In this document: one piece after another, positions 15,226 to 24,027 of the stretch
Numbering within the stretch: the stretch's first letter is position 1
How the letters are laid out: the number at the start of each line of letters is the position of its first letter
Source of the DNA: Alkalimonas cellulosilytica
Lineage (GTDB): Bacteria > Pseudomonadota > Gammaproteobacteria > Enterobacterales > Alteromonadaceae
Reading direction: 5' to 3'
Assembly (NCBI RefSeq): GCF_036325985.1
Contig: NZ_JAUHLI010000011.1
Location: 62,001 to 126,000, forward strand
Length of the DNA stretch: 64,000 nucleotides
Made by a program: the position numbers and the translations under genes
Notes under the pieces: model-generated
Told to the model about the DNA's origin: nothing
Seen by the model: the letters and a program-made list of their open reading frames with translations, nothing else
The model's database searches: none

Positions 15226-16491
15226 TTAACTGCGCTGACGCTTCATTGACTCGAAAAACTCATCATTGGTTTTGGTCATGCTGAGTTTGTCGATCAAAAA
15301 CTCCATTGCATCGGACTCATCCATTGGATTGAGGATCTTACGTAAAATCCACATCTTCTGCAACTCTTCCTGCGATACCATCAGCTCTTCGCGGCGGGTA
15401 CCGGAGCGGTTGAAATCAATGGCCGGGAAGATGCGTTTTTCGGCAATTTTGCGCGCCAAATGCAGCTCAAGGTTACCGGTGCCTTTAAATTCTTCGTAGA
15501 TGACTTCGTCCATCTTCGAGCCGGTATCCACCAGGGCGGTAGCGATAATGGTTAAGCTGCCGCCTTCTTCCACATTCCGGGCTGCGCCAAAGAAACGCTT
15601 TGGTTTGTGCAACGCATTGGCATCGACACCACCGGTCAGTACCTTGCCGGAGCTTGGGATCACGGTGTTGTAAGCACGGGCTAAGCGGGTGATGGAGTCA
15701 AGCAGAATAATCACATCTTTTTTATGCTCCACCAGTCGTTTGGCTTTTTCAATCACCATTTCTGCCACCTGGACATGACGGCTGGCAGGCTCATCGAAGG
15801 TAGAGGCAATCACTTCGCCTTTGACCAGTCGCTGCATCTCGGTCACTTCTTCCGGCCGCTCGTCAATCAACAGCACCATCAGCACGCATTCCGGGTGGTT
15901 GGCCGCAATGGACTGAGCGATGTTTTGCAGCAACAGGGTTTTACCGGCTTTTGGTGGCGCCACAATCAAGCCGCGTTGGCCCCGGCCGATGGGGGAGGCC
16001 AAATCCAGTACCCGGGCAGTAATGTCTTCAGTACTGCCGTTGCCACGCTCCATCCGCAGGCGGTCATTGGCATGCAGCGGCGTTAAGTTTTCGAACAGGA
16101 TCTTGTTGCGGGCGTGCTCTGGCTTGCCAAAGTTGACTTCGCTGACTTTCAGCAGCGCAAAGTAGCGCTCGCCTTCTTTTGGTGGCCGGATCAGACCATC
16201 GATGGTGTCACCGGTACGTAAGTTAAAACGACGGATCTGGCTGGGTGAGACGTAAATATCGTCCGGGCCGGCCAGGTAGGAGCTGTCGCCAGAGCGCAAG
16301 AAGCCGAAGCCATCCTGCAGAATCTCCAGTACGCCACCGCCATAAATCTCCTCACCTTTTTTGGCGTGAGACTTTAAAATGGCGAAGATGATGTCCTGCT
16401 TGCGCAGACGAGCCATGCTGTCTAAGCCCATGGACTCGGCTAATTCCACCAGTTCATTGATTGGCTTACTTTTTAATTCTGTTAAATGCAT
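15226..16491 (-). CDS. rho: Transcription termination factor Rho
   Basis: A hexameric RNA-dependent ATPase/helicase that ends transcription. The 421-residue protein matches E. coli length (419). It has an N-terminal RNA-binding domain, an OSB-fold segment (GFGFLRSGDSSYLAGPDDIYVSPSQIR region, residues about 60-90), Walker A PPKAGKTLL and Walker B VIILLDSITRLARAYN. It lies downstream of trxA but is separated from it by a strong terminator, so a dedicated promoter and the autoregulated leader are expected within 16492-16660. Confidence 0.98.
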   Translation of the reverse strand: MHLTELKSKPINELVELAESMGLDSMARLRKQDIIFAILKSHAKKGEEIYGGGVLEILQDGFGFLRSGDSSYLAGPDDIYVSPSQIRRFNLRTGDTIDGLIRPPKEGERYFALLKVSEVNFGKPEHARNKILFENLTPLHANDRLRMERGNGSTEDITARVLDLASPIGRGQRGLIVAPPKAGKTLLLQNIAQSIAANHPECVLMVLLIDERPEEVTEMQRLVKGEVIASTFDEPASRHVQVAEMVIEKAKRLVEHKKDVIILLDSITRLARAYNTVIPSSGKVLTGGVDANALHKPKRFFGAARNVEEGGSLTIIATALVDTGSKMDEVIYEEFKGTGNLELHLARKIAEKRIFPAIDFNRSGTRREELMVSQEELQKMWILRKILNPMDESDAMEFLIDKLSMTKTNDEFFESMKRQRS

Positions 16492-16660
16492 AATTGATGG
16501 GTTCTAGTTGATCAAAATAAGGGTTGTTAGCTTATCAGCGGGTTTGAAAAGGTTTGGAGTTGGTCTACTCGACAGACAAGCGTGGTCATGGGTGTTGTAC
16601 TGCCAACAACAATAGCAGGTGATGGCGCAGTCGTCTATATGTGATCCATAAAAACTGTGT

Positions 16661-16707
16661 AAAAAGTCAGCAGCATGGCAGAGGCTGATGTCGTCTGCCA
16701 TGCTGCT
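16661..16707 (-). terminator. Terminator after trxA with a 14-base perfect stem
   Basis: Arms AGCAGCATGGCAGA (16669-16682) and TCTGCCATGCTGCT (16694-16707) pair over all 14 bases with an 11-base loop. On the minus strand the stem is followed by GACTTTTT. It sits 8 bases past the trxA stop and would isolate trxA from rho. Confidence 0.85.
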
Positions 16708-16714
16708 ACTGTGA

Positions 16715-17041
16715 TCAGATGTTGCTATCGAGGAACTCTTTCAGTTGTGTTTTGGACAAGGCACCTACTTTGGTAGCCGCAACCTGGCCATTTTTAAACA
16801 ACAACAGGGTAGGAATACCACGAATGCCGTATTTAGGCGAGGTATTCGGGTTTTGATCGATATTCAGCTTGGCAATGGTGACTTTTCCTTGATATTCACC
16901 TGCTACATCGTCCAGAATGGGCGCGATCATTTTACAAGGGCCACACCATTCAGCCCAAAAATCGACTAAAACAGGTTGTTCAGCGTTCAGTACATCGGTT
17001 TCAAAACTATCGTCTGAAACATGTAAAATCAGGTCACTCAT
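16715..17041 (-). CDS. trxA: Thioredoxin 1
   Basis: A cytoplasmic dithiol-disulfide reductant of 108 residues. The active site is WCGPC with C33 and C36, and there is a conserved cis-proline in GIRGIPTLLLF. It is divergent from rhlB, as in enterobacteria, and upstream of rho with a terminator between them. Confidence 0.98.
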   Translation of the reverse strand: MSDLILHVSDDSFETDVLNAEQPVLVDFWAEWCGPCKMIAPILDDVAGEYQGKVTIAKLNIDQNPNTSPKYGIRGIPTLLLFKNGQVAATKVGALSKTQLKEFLDSNI

Positions 17042-17144
17042 TGATTGTCTCCGTTATTGAACTGGGCAGATCGACTGCAAAAAATGTCATCAATTTAAAC
17101 GCGGCTGTTTCCTAATGCAAGGCGAACAGTTATGCTAGGCTGGT

Positions 17145-18428
17145 ATGAATAAAACACACTTAACATCGCACAAATTCGCTGATTTCGCATTGGCACCACA
17201 GATCCTGGACGCACTGAACAGTCTGGGTTTCAGTTATTGTACTCCAATCCAGGCGCAGTGTCTGCCCCTGGCGCTTAAGGGCAAAGACATTGCCGGCCAG
17301 GCACAGACCGGAACCGGTAAAACTCTGGCGTTTTTAACCGCGACCTTTCATTACTTATTGAACAACGAGCCCAGAGGCTCGGGCCAGCCGCGCGCTATCA
17401 TTATGGCTCCTACGCGCGAACTGGCGGTTCAGATCCATCAGGATGCGGTGGCACTGGCAAAAAGCGCTGGTTTTCGCCTTGGCCTTATCTATGGGGGCGA
17501 AGGCTACGACTCTCAACGGCAGTTGCTGGAACAAGGCGTCGATATTTTGATCGGTACCACTGGCCGCTTGATTGATTATCAGAAGCAGGGCCTGTTTCAG
17601 CTGGATCAAATTCAGGTGGTGGTATTGGATGAAGCCGATCGGATGTTCGATTTGGGCTTTATCAAAGACATCCGCTTTTTATTCCGCCAGATGCCACCGG
17701 CCAATGAGCGCCTTAGTTTGTTATTCTCGGCGACCTTGTCATACAAGGTGCAGGAGCTGGCGTTTGAGCAAATGAACGAGCCGGTGCACATTCATATTGA
17801 ACCAGATCAGATGACCGCCAGTCGTATCAGCGAAGAGCTGTTTTATCCGTCCGATCCGGACAAAATGAAACTGTTACTGACCTTGATGGAAGAAGAATGG
17901 CCGGATAAAGCCATTGTCTTTGCCAACACCAAGCACAGCTGTGAGAACGTCCATGCCTGGCTGGAGGCCGATGGTCACCGGGTAGGCTTGCTGACCGGCG
18001 ATGTGGTGCAGAAAAAGCGCTTGAAAATTCTGGAAGATTTCACCAGTGGTAAACTGGATATTCTGGTGGCAACCGATGTAGCCGCCCGTGGCCTGCATAT
18101 TCCGAAAGTGAGCCATGTGTTCAACTTTGACTTGCCAGACGATTGCGAAGATTATGTTCACCGCATAGGCCGTACCGGCCGGGCAGGTGAAAGCGGCAAA
18201 GCGATCAGTTTTGCCTGTGAGCGCTATGCCCTGAATCTGACGGCCATTGAAGACTACATCCGGCATCCGTTGCCTGTGACTCAGTACGATCCGGATGCGT
18301 TGTTAACTGACTTAACGACGCCAAAGCCACGAGCTCGTCGCCGTACTACCACAGCTCGCAGTGGCGGTGGTAACCGTGGTCGCAGCGGATCCAGTCCAAA
18401 TGCCAGCCGACGTCCACGCAATCGCTGA
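17145..18428 (+). CDS. rhlB: DEAD-box ATP-dependent RNA helicase RhlB
   Basis: An RNA helicase that in gammaproteobacteria works with the RNase E degradosome. The protein is 427 residues. It has a Q-motif region (FADFALAPQILDAL and CTPIQ), Walker A AQTGTGKT, the DEAD box in VLDEADRMFDLGF, SAT in LLFSATLSY, and motif VI HRIGRTGRAGESG. The C-terminus is a basic RG/S-rich tail (about residues 385-427) for RNA or RNase E binding. The position opposite trxA-rho and before gppA is the RhlB context. Its last 29 bases overlap the preferred gppA start. Confidence 0.95.
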   Translation: MNKTHLTSHKFADFALAPQILDALNSLGFSYCTPIQAQCLPLALKGKDIAGQAQTGTGKTLAFLTATFHYLLNNEPRGSGQPRAIIMAPTRELAVQIHQDAVALAKSAGFRLGLIYGGEGYDSQRQLLEQGVDILIGTTGRLIDYQKQGLFQLDQIQVVVLDEADRMFDLGFIKDIRFLFRQMPPANERLSLLFSATLSYKVQELAFEQMNEPVHIHIEPDQMTASRISEELFYPSDPDKMKLLLTLMEEEWPDKAIVFANTKHSCENVHAWLEADGHRVGLLTGDVVQKKRLKILEDFTSGKLDILVATDVAARGLHIPKVSHVFNFDLPDDCEDYVHRIGRTGRAGESGKAISFACERYALNLTAIEDYIRHPLPVTQYDPDALLTDLTTPKPRARRRTTTARSGGGNRGRSGSSPNASRRPRNR

Positions 18429-19923
18429 GCCAGCTCGCTCAGAACAGCAGGATATTTACGCCGTCATTGACCTTGGCTCCAACAGCTTTCATATGCTGAT
18501 GGTCAAGGTGGTTGGCGGCAGTGTGCAGGTGATAGGCCGGGTGAAGCGTAAAGTTCGGCTGGCCGCCGGTTTGAATGAAAACCTGGTGCTTAGTCGCCGC
18601 GCCATGAAACGGGGCTGGGAATGTCTGGCCCTTTTTGCCGAACGGCTACAGGATATCCCACCACAAAATGTGCGCATTGTCGGCACTGCTACCTTGCGTT
18701 TAGCGCGCAATGTTAAAACTTTTCTGCATGATGCCGAGCATATCTTAGGCCACCCCATCCGGGTGATCAGTGGCGAAGAAGAAGCGCGCATTATTTATCT
18801 GGGCGTGGCCCATACCTCCAATTGCGAACAAAACCGCCTGGTCATTGATATCGGCGGTGCCAGCACTGAAATTGTGATAGGCAAAGGGTTTGAACCTCTC
18901 AAACTAAGCAGCCTGCATATGGGCTGCGTGACCTTTTTGGATGCATATTTTGCCGATGGCCTGTTGACCGAAGACAACTTTAACGCTGCTATCGCTGCCG
19001 CAGAGCAGACCTTGGCACCCATTCTGCCAGCATATCAGGCTCTGGGCTGGCAGGTGGCTGTGGGGGCCTCCGGCACGGTGCAGGCGATGCAGGAAATCCT
19101 GATTGCTCAAGGCATGGATGAAACCATTACCCTGGAACGGCTGGAAGCCATTATGCAGCAGGCGATGGTTTGTGGCCGGCAGGATCAACTGACCCTGGTG
19201 GGCCTGGCACAAGAGCGTCGGCAGGTATTTCCATCCGGTTTGTCCATTCTGATTGCCTTGTTCCGGGCGCTGGGTATCAAAGGCATGACCTTATCGGGTG
19301 GGGCTTTGCGTGAAGGCGTGCTGTACAGCATGTTGCCTCAGCTGCAGGAAAGCGATGTGCGTCACCGCACCATTGCCAGCCTGATGGTGCGTTATCATAT
19401 CGATCAGCAGCATGCTAACCGGGTGGCGGATATGGCTCAGTCGTTGGCACAGCAACTCAGCCCGCGCTGGTCACTCACCGCCTTCGATGGTCTCGGCTTA
19501 TTGCACGGTGCGGCGCTGCTGCATGAGCTGGGCTTACTGATCGAATACAAAAACCACCATCACCATGGTGCTTACATCATCAGCCACTCCGATTTGCCCG
19601 GTTTTACCCGGGCCCAGCAGCAGCTGTTGATGGCACTGGTGCATAACCACAGAGCCGATATCAACCGGGAGCTGATTGCCAAGCAAACCATGACTTCGGT
19701 GCTGCTGACAGTACGACTGACCCGTATTTTGCGATTGGCCGTGGTGCTGTCGATGCGCCGTCGCCACGAAGCCCTGCCCAATGTTACTCTAAGTGGTAAA
19801 GGTGAGCAGTTGGTGTTGCAACTGCCGGCTGGCTGGCTCGATCAGCACCCGCTGATGCGGGCCGAGCTGGAGCAGGAAGTGCAATACCAACAAGCCGCAG
19901 GTTGGGAATTGGAGCTGCAGTGA
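18400..19923 (+). CDS. gppA: Guanosine-5'-triphosphate,3'-diphosphate pyrophosphatase (Ppx/GppA family)
   Basis: Removes the 5' phosphate of pppGpp to make ppGpp and may act on polyphosphate. About 507 residues. The ASKHA phosphate loop AVIDLGSNSFHML lies near the start, the second ATPase motif is VIDIGGASTEIVIG, and GASGTVQAMQEI and LSGGALREGVLY follow; the C-terminal part is HD-like (LLHELGLL). The ATG at 18400 gives the family N-terminus with a short lead; upstream GTG codons inside rhlB are alternatives. The rhlB-gppA order matches E. coli, which favours gppA over ppx. Confidence 0.93.
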   Translation: MPADVHAIAEPARSEQQDIYAVIDLGSNSFHMLMVKVVGGSVQVIGRVKRKVRLAAGLNENLVLSRRAMKRGWECLALFAERLQDIPPQNVRIVGTATLRLARNVKTFLHDAEHILGHPIRVISGEEEARIIYLGVAHTSNCEQNRLVIDIGGASTEIVIGKGFEPLKLSSLHMGCVTFLDAYFADGLLTEDNFNAAIAAAEQTLAPILPAYQALGWQVAVGASGTVQAMQEILIAQGMDETITLERLEAIMQQAMVCGRQDQLTLVGLAQERRQVFPSGLSILIALFRALGIKGMTLSGGALREGVLYSMLPQLQESDVRHRTIASLMVRYHIDQQHANRVADMAQSLAQQLSPRWSLTAFDGLGLLHGAALLHELGLLIEYKNHHHHGAYIISHSDLPGFTRAQQQLLMALVHNHRADINRELIAKQTMTSVLLTVRLTRILRLAVVLSMRRRHEALPNVTLSGKGEQLVLQLPAGWLDQHPLMRAELEQEVQYQQAAGWELELQ

Positions 19924-19925
19924 GC

Positions 19926-20168
19926 ATGCGCTACGCCATTGAGCACCAACCCGAGCTGCAGCGTTTTCGCATTGTGCAACAAGGCGAAGAAGCGTTGCTG
20001 GAATACCAACTGCTTGGCGATAGTGTCGATTTCTGGCGCACTTATGTACCGGATGCACTGCGTGGCCAGGGCATGGCTGAGCAGTTGGTACGGCATGGTC
20101 TTGCTTGGGCAGAACAACAGCAACTAGCCGTACAGGCCAGCTGCTGGTATGTGCAGAAGTTTTTGTGA
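19926..20168 (+). CDS. Small GNAT-like N-acetyltransferase
   Basis: An 80-residue protein of the compact single-domain acetyltransferase type (YjdJ-like). It has the beta-strand EALLEYQLLG, then VPDALRGQGMAEQLV, a form of the acetyl-CoA pyrophosphate-binding R/Q-x-x-G-x-G/A motif, and a C-terminal strand with CWYVQKFL. Its ATG lies two bases after the gppA stop, so it is read with gppA. Start and family are fairly secure; the substrate is unknown. It is convergent with hemB, with no gap. Confidence 0.82.
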   Translation: MRYAIEHQPELQRFRIVQQGEEALLEYQLLGDSVDFWRTYVPDALRGQGMAEQLVRHGLAWAEQQQLAVQASCWYVQKFL

Positions 20169-21179
20169 TCAGGTGGTTGTTTCGTTCAACCAAATCGCAA
20201 CTTTTTTAGCAAAGTAGGTCAGGATGCCATCGGCGCCGGCGCGTTTGAAGGCCAGTAGCGATTCCATAATCACTGGTTTTTCTGCCAGCCAGCCGTTTTG
20301 AATGGCGGCCATGTGCATGGCGTACTCGCCGCTGACCTGATAGGCAAAGGTCGGGACGCCAAACTCATCTTTGACCCGCCGCACTATGTCTAAGTAAGGC
20401 ATGCCGGGTTTGACCATCACCATATCGGCGCCTTCGGTTAAATCCAGCGCCACTTCGCGCAGTGCTTCGTCGCTATTGGCCGGATCCATCTGATAGGTTT
20501 TTTTATCGCCACCTTTAAGGTTGGCGGCGGAGCCGACCGCATCGCGAAAAGGGCCGTAGTAGCTGGAAGCGTATTTGGCGGAATAAGCCAGAATGCGGGT
20601 ATGGACGAAACCGGCTTCTTCCAGCGCCTCACGAATCGCGCCAATGCGGCCATCCATCATATCCGATGGCGCTACCACATCGGCGCCGGCTTCGGCATGC
20701 GACAGGGCCTGTTTCACTAAAGCGGCGGTGGTGACATCATTCACCACATAGCCGCTGTCATCAATGATGCCGTCCTGGCCATGAGTGGTAAATGGATCCA
20801 GTGCCACGTCGGTAATGACCCCAAGCTCTGGCACAGCAGTTTTCAGTGCCCGCACTGCCCGCTGCGCCAGCCCATCCGGGTTCCAGGCTTCTTCCGCCTG
20901 CAGCGATTTCTTTTCTGCTGGTGTAACAGGGAAGAGCGCGATGGCAGGAATGCCCAGCGCAGCCAGCTGTTTGGCTTCTTCGACCAGCAGATCCACGCTC
21001 AGGCGTTCAATGCCCGGCATCGAAGCAATGGCTTCGCGCTGCTGCTCACCTTCCAGCACAAAGACTGGATAAATCAGGTCGTCGATTGTGAGCTTGTGCT
21101 CGGCCATCAGCCGGCGGCTAAAATCGGCCTGACGCATCCGGCGCATGCGGGTCCAGGGAAAGTCGTTAGGGTGTGACAT
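20169..21179 (-). CDS. hemB: Delta-aminolevulinic acid dehydratase (porphobilinogen synthase)
   Basis: Condenses two 5-aminolevulinates to porphobilinogen in heme synthesis. The protein is 336 residues, normal length. Schiff-base lysines are seen in LAYSAKYASSYYGPFRDA and MVMVKPGMPYLD. The metal/substrate region VALDPFTTHGQDG carries Asp/Thr/His where zinc-dependent enzymes have cysteines, pointing to a magnesium-type enzyme. The ATG at 21179 follows AAAGGAG; the upstream in-frame extension lies inside the cyclase gene. It overlaps the upstream diguanylate cyclase gene by 14 bases. Confidence 0.96.
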   Translation of the reverse strand: MSHPNDFPWTRMRRMRQADFSRRLMAEHKLTIDDLIYPVFVLEGEQQREAIASMPGIERLSVDLLVEEAKQLAALGIPAIALFPVTPAEKKSLQAEEAWNPDGLAQRAVRALKTAVPELGVITDVALDPFTTHGQDGIIDDSGYVVNDVTTAALVKQALSHAEAGADVVAPSDMMDGRIGAIREALEEAGFVHTRILAYSAKYASSYYGPFRDAVGSAANLKGGDKKTYQMDPANSDEALREVALDLTEGADMVMVKPGMPYLDIVRRVKDEFGVPTFAYQVSGEYAMHMAAIQNGWLAEKPVIMESLLAFKRAGADGILTYFAKKVAIWLNETTT

Positions 21180-21939
21180 GCTTGGACTCCTTTGTGTCGT
21201 CGTTTGGAAGCTTGCTCTGGTGCAGCGGTGGTTGCGTGAGCACCTGATTGCGACCAGAGCTCTTAGCCTGATAAAGCGCTTTATCGGCATGATAGACATA
21301 GAATTCAATGCTGCTCTCGGCATTGGCAACCGCTGCGTAACAACCGGCACTGATGGTGATGCTTAATTGGTGCTGCTGCACAGGTAACAGCTTTTCTGCC
21401 AGCAAACAGCGAATACGCTCAGCCACTTGATAAGCACCCAGGGTATCGGTATTGGGCAGGATCAGGGCAAATTCTTCACCGCCGTAGCGGCAGACCAGAT
21501 CACTGCAGCGTTTCAGCTGGCTTTGGATAAAACCTGCTACCTGACGAATCACTTGATCACCGGCCAGGTGGCCGAAGTCGTCGTTCACCTGTTTAAATAA
21601 ATCGATATCCAGCAGTACCAGGGCCAGTGGTCGTTGCTCGCGGCGGCTGCGATTAATTTCGGCAAGCATTTTGCGATCAAAATAAGCACGGTTTTTTACC
21701 CCAGATAGCGCATCGGTAGTACTTTGTGTTTCCAGCAGTTCATTTTTCTCAGCCAGCTCCTGCAGGGCAATTTGCAGCTCCAGCGTACGCTCTGAAATGG
21801 TGTTTTCCAGCTCGGCTTCCAGTTGCTGCAAGTGTTTGCGGTGCAACCAAAGCAACCAGGGGGTGAGCAGCAGGCAGCCAAGCAGAAAACCAGCACCAAG
21901 CGCCAGCAGCAATTCCGTATGTTGCCAGAGAGCAGCCAT
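21166..21939 (-). CDS. Membrane-anchored diguanylate cyclase (GGDEF)
   Basis: Makes the second messenger c-di-GMP from two GTP. The 257-residue protein has one N-terminal membrane segment (about 12-34), a short coiled coil (about 36-78) and a complete GGDEF domain with RYGGEEFALIL as the active site and DALSGVKNRAYFDR at its start. The ATG at 21939 overlaps the tatD stop (TAATG) and follows AGGAG; an extension to 21990 would sit in tatD. There is no obvious periplasmic sensor, so dimerisation through the coiled coil is the likely control. It sits between tatD and hemB, overlapping hemB by 14 bases. Confidence 0.93.
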   Translation of the reverse strand: MAALWQHTELLLALGAGFLLGCLLLTPWLLWLHRKHLQQLEAELENTISERTLELQIALQELAEKNELLETQSTTDALSGVKNRAYFDRKMLAEINRSRREQRPLALVLLDIDLFKQVNDDFGHLAGDQVIRQVAGFIQSQLKRCSDLVCRYGGEEFALILPNTDTLGAYQVAERIRCLLAEKLLPVQQHQLSITISAGCYAAVANAESSIEFYVYHADKALYQAKSSGRNQVLTQPPLHQSKLPNDDTKESKHVTP

Positions 21940-22730
21940 TAGCTGCTCACTCCTGCACGGTTCAGCAGCTGTTGGCTGTTGAGCCAGCATTGCTGTTGCA
22001 CCTGTTGCAACGAAAGGTCTTTCAGTGCTGCCAGTTGCTCGGCAATAGCCAGTAGATAAGCCGGCTCATTGCGCCGGCTTTTGGGTTTGTGCGTCAGGTT
22101 ACGGGGTAACAAGTAAGGCGAGTCGGTTTCCAGGCAAATGCGGTCCAGTGGTAAATACTGCAGGGCGGCAATCAGCTGCTGATTGCGCCGTTCGTCACAG
22201 AGCCAGCCGGTAAGGCCAATGTAGAGCCCTAAATCGAGATAGGCTTTGAGCTGCTCGCTGTTGCCGGTAAAGCAGTGGGCAATGCCATGCTGGATTTGGT
22301 GCTCTTGCAGCAAGGCATATTGCTGCTCGAAGGCATCGCGTTCATGCAGATATACCGGCAACTGCAGCTCTTTTGCCAGTGCTAATTGTTCTGAAAAAAC
22401 AGCAAGTTGACCCATTTCGGAAGAAAAGTTACGGTTAAAATCGAGACCACATTCACCGATAGCAACAACGGTGTGATCTTTCACCAGCTGTCGTAACTGA
22501 CGTTGCCAGCCTTCACTGACCTGATCGGCCTGATGGGGATGAACGCCAGCTGTACTGTAGCAGGCAGGATGTTGATGACACCAAGCGATGTTCTGCTCTG
22601 CTTCCTTCAGATCCGAGGCGATCAGCAGCCAGTGCCCAACCCCTGCAGTCTGAGCGCGCTCAAGCAGTTCAATCCGATCGTGATCAAACTGCTGGCTAAA
22701 CAGATTAACGCCCAGATCAAACCATGCCAT
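21939..22730 (-). CDS. tatD: TatD-family metal-dependent hydrolase (DNase)
   Basis: An amidohydrolase-fold protein of 263 residues acting as a 3'-5' exonuclease or deoxyribonuclease. Metal ligands appear in TAGVHPHQAD and GECGLDFNRN, later in HCFTGNSEQL, and in CLETDSPYLLPR near the C-terminus. The N-terminal FDLGVNL replaces the more usual DxHxHL, a form found in the TatD subgroup. The gene lies in the same run as tatABC, the classic genomic setting, although TatD is not needed for Tat transport. Confidence 0.93.
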   Translation of the reverse strand: MAWFDLGVNLFSQQFDHDRIELLERAQTAGVGHWLLIASDLKEAEQNIAWCHQHPACYSTAGVHPHQADQVSEGWQRQLRQLVKDHTVVAIGECGLDFNRNFSSEMGQLAVFSEQLALAKELQLPVYLHERDAFEQQYALLQEHQIQHGIAHCFTGNSEQLKAYLDLGLYIGLTGWLCDERRNQQLIAALQYLPLDRICLETDSPYLLPRNLTHKPKSRRNEPAYLLAIAEQLAALKDLSLQQVQQQCWLNSQQLLNRAGVSS

Positions 22731-22733
22731 CGG

Positions 22734-23270
22734 CTACTCTATCCTGCGGACACGGGTCGAGCGGTTGCTGTTATCATTGCTTAGCACAAAGGAGCCCAGC
22801 ATTGCTCTGCGGATATAGTGAGTCTGGCCTACCTCGATCGGGTAATACTCAGCCGAGCTTTGCCGCCAAACCTGGCCATTATCGAAATGCACAATAAGGT
22901 GCTGGCGGGCATCTTTGTCAACTCTGGTTACGGTCGCGTAAATACGATCCAGTTGCTCGGCTGGTCGCTCAGCGGCTTTGCCAAAACCGGCTTCAGCCGC
23001 GGCTGCTGGTTCAGGTTGGCGCTCGATACGGCGTTCGGAAGCCGGGGCAGGTTGCCGTTCAGCTTGCTGTTCCGTACCCCGTTGTCTGGCGGCAGCTGCT
23101 GGTGTGTATGAGGTGGCTAGCTGGTCATAACAATGCAGCCGCTCGGTTGTGTTTTGCTGTTGCAGGCATTGCTGCAAAGCGGCACGAAGCTGTGCCTCTG
23201 ATGCCTGCAGTGGCAGGGTGGCCAGCAAAGGCAGCGCCAGGACCAGCCAGTAAAGTGATTTAACTTTCAT
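22734..23270 (-). CDS. Periplasmic protein of unknown function in the tat run
   Basis: A 178-residue protein with a Sec signal peptide (MKVKSLYWLV..., cleavage near residue 22 after L-Q-A). Near the mature N-terminus is a Leu/Gln-rich helix followed by a C-x(n)-R-x-x-C-Y-D-x-L-A element (two cysteines), a pattern seen in several unrelated periplasmic proteins. Then comes a low-complexity Ala/Glu/Arg/Gln segment (about 65-105) and a C-terminal beta-rich domain (YATVTRVDKDARQHLIVHFDNGQVW). The ATG at 23270 fits the signal peptide; the extension to 23393 lies inside tatC. It is 3 bases from tatD and overlaps tatC. Function unknown. Confidence 0.8.
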   Translation of the reverse strand: MKVKSLYWLVLALPLLATLPLQASEAQLRAALQQCLQQQNTTERLHCYDQLATSYTPAAAARQRGTEQQAERQPAPASERRIERQPEPAAAAEAGFGKAAERPAEQLDRIYATVTRVDKDARQHLIVHFDNGQVWRQSSAEYYPIEVGQTHYIRRAMLGSFVLSNDNSNRSTRVRRIE

Positions 23271-24027
23271 CCTTGACCTCCGGGTTCGATTCAGTATTCG
23301 GTTGATCTTTGGGTTGATAAAAACGTCCCAGCAGTAAACCACATTCAAACAAAATCCACATAGGAATGGCCAGCAAGGTTTGCGAGATGACATCCGGTGG
23401 CGTCAGCAACATACCGGCAATAAAGGCACCCACCACAATATAAGGGCGTTTTGCTGCCAGCGCTTGTGGCGTGGTGGTCCCTGACCAGATAAGCAGCAAG
23501 ATCACCACCGGGATTTCAAAAGCGATGCCAAAAGCAAAAAACAGCTTAAGGACAAAATTCAGATAACTGCTGATATCGGTGGCGATGGTGATGCTGTCGG
23601 AAGCGTAGCTGCTAAAAAAAGCAAAGACGATAGGGAACACCACATAATACGCAAAGGCAATACCGGCATAAAATAATAGGGTACTGGAAATTACCAGGGG
23701 TGCCACCAGGCGCCGTTCGCGCTGATACAAGGCCGGCGCGATAAACCGCCAAATCTGAAATAAAATGTAAGGAATAGCCAAGGCGATGGCCACCATAAAG
23801 GTCAGTTTAAAAGGCGCGAAAAAAGGCGAGGCGACATCGGTCGCAATCATGCTGCTGCCTTCTGGCATGGTGGCAATCAATGGCATGGCCAGCAGTTCAT
23901 ACAAGTCGTTGGCAAAGTAAGCCAGGCAGGCAAAAACCACCAAAACAGCAATAACGCAGCGTAGTAGCCGGTTACGCAGCTCGACCAGATGGCCTAACAA
24001 GCTGTCAGGTTCCGCTTGAATCGTCAT
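23260..24027 (-). CDS. tatC: Sec-independent translocase subunit TatC
   Basis: The six-helix core of the twin-arginine translocase, which recognises RR signal peptides with TatB. 255 residues. The N-terminal cytoplasmic LLGHLVELRNRLL segment is the family signature, followed by six hydrophobic segments, and the periplasmic loop has FxAPF-like motif SPFFAPFKL. The ATG at 24027 (MTIQAEPDSLL) overlaps the tatB end by 23 bases; longer readings are rejected. Confidence 0.97.
   Translation of the reverse strand: MTIQAEPDSLLGHLVELRNRLLRCVIAVLVVFACLAYFANDLYELLAMPLIATMPEGSSMIATDVASPFFAPFKLTFMVAIALAIPYILFQIWRFIAPALYQRERRLVAPLVISSTLLFYAGIAFAYYVVFPIVFAFFSSYASDSITIATDISSYLNFVLKLFFAFGIAFEIPVVILLLIWSGTTTPQALAAKRPYIVVGAFIAGMLLTPPDVISQTLLAIPMWILFECGLLLGRFYQPKDQPNTESNPEVKDES

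Noticed and set aside
16504..16701. 65-codon minus-strand frame between trxA and rho, possible rho leader peptide
   Set aside because: Its start lies inside the trxA terminator, it lacks a ribosome site, and its composition (Cys/His/Asp-rich) is not protein-like for a leader.
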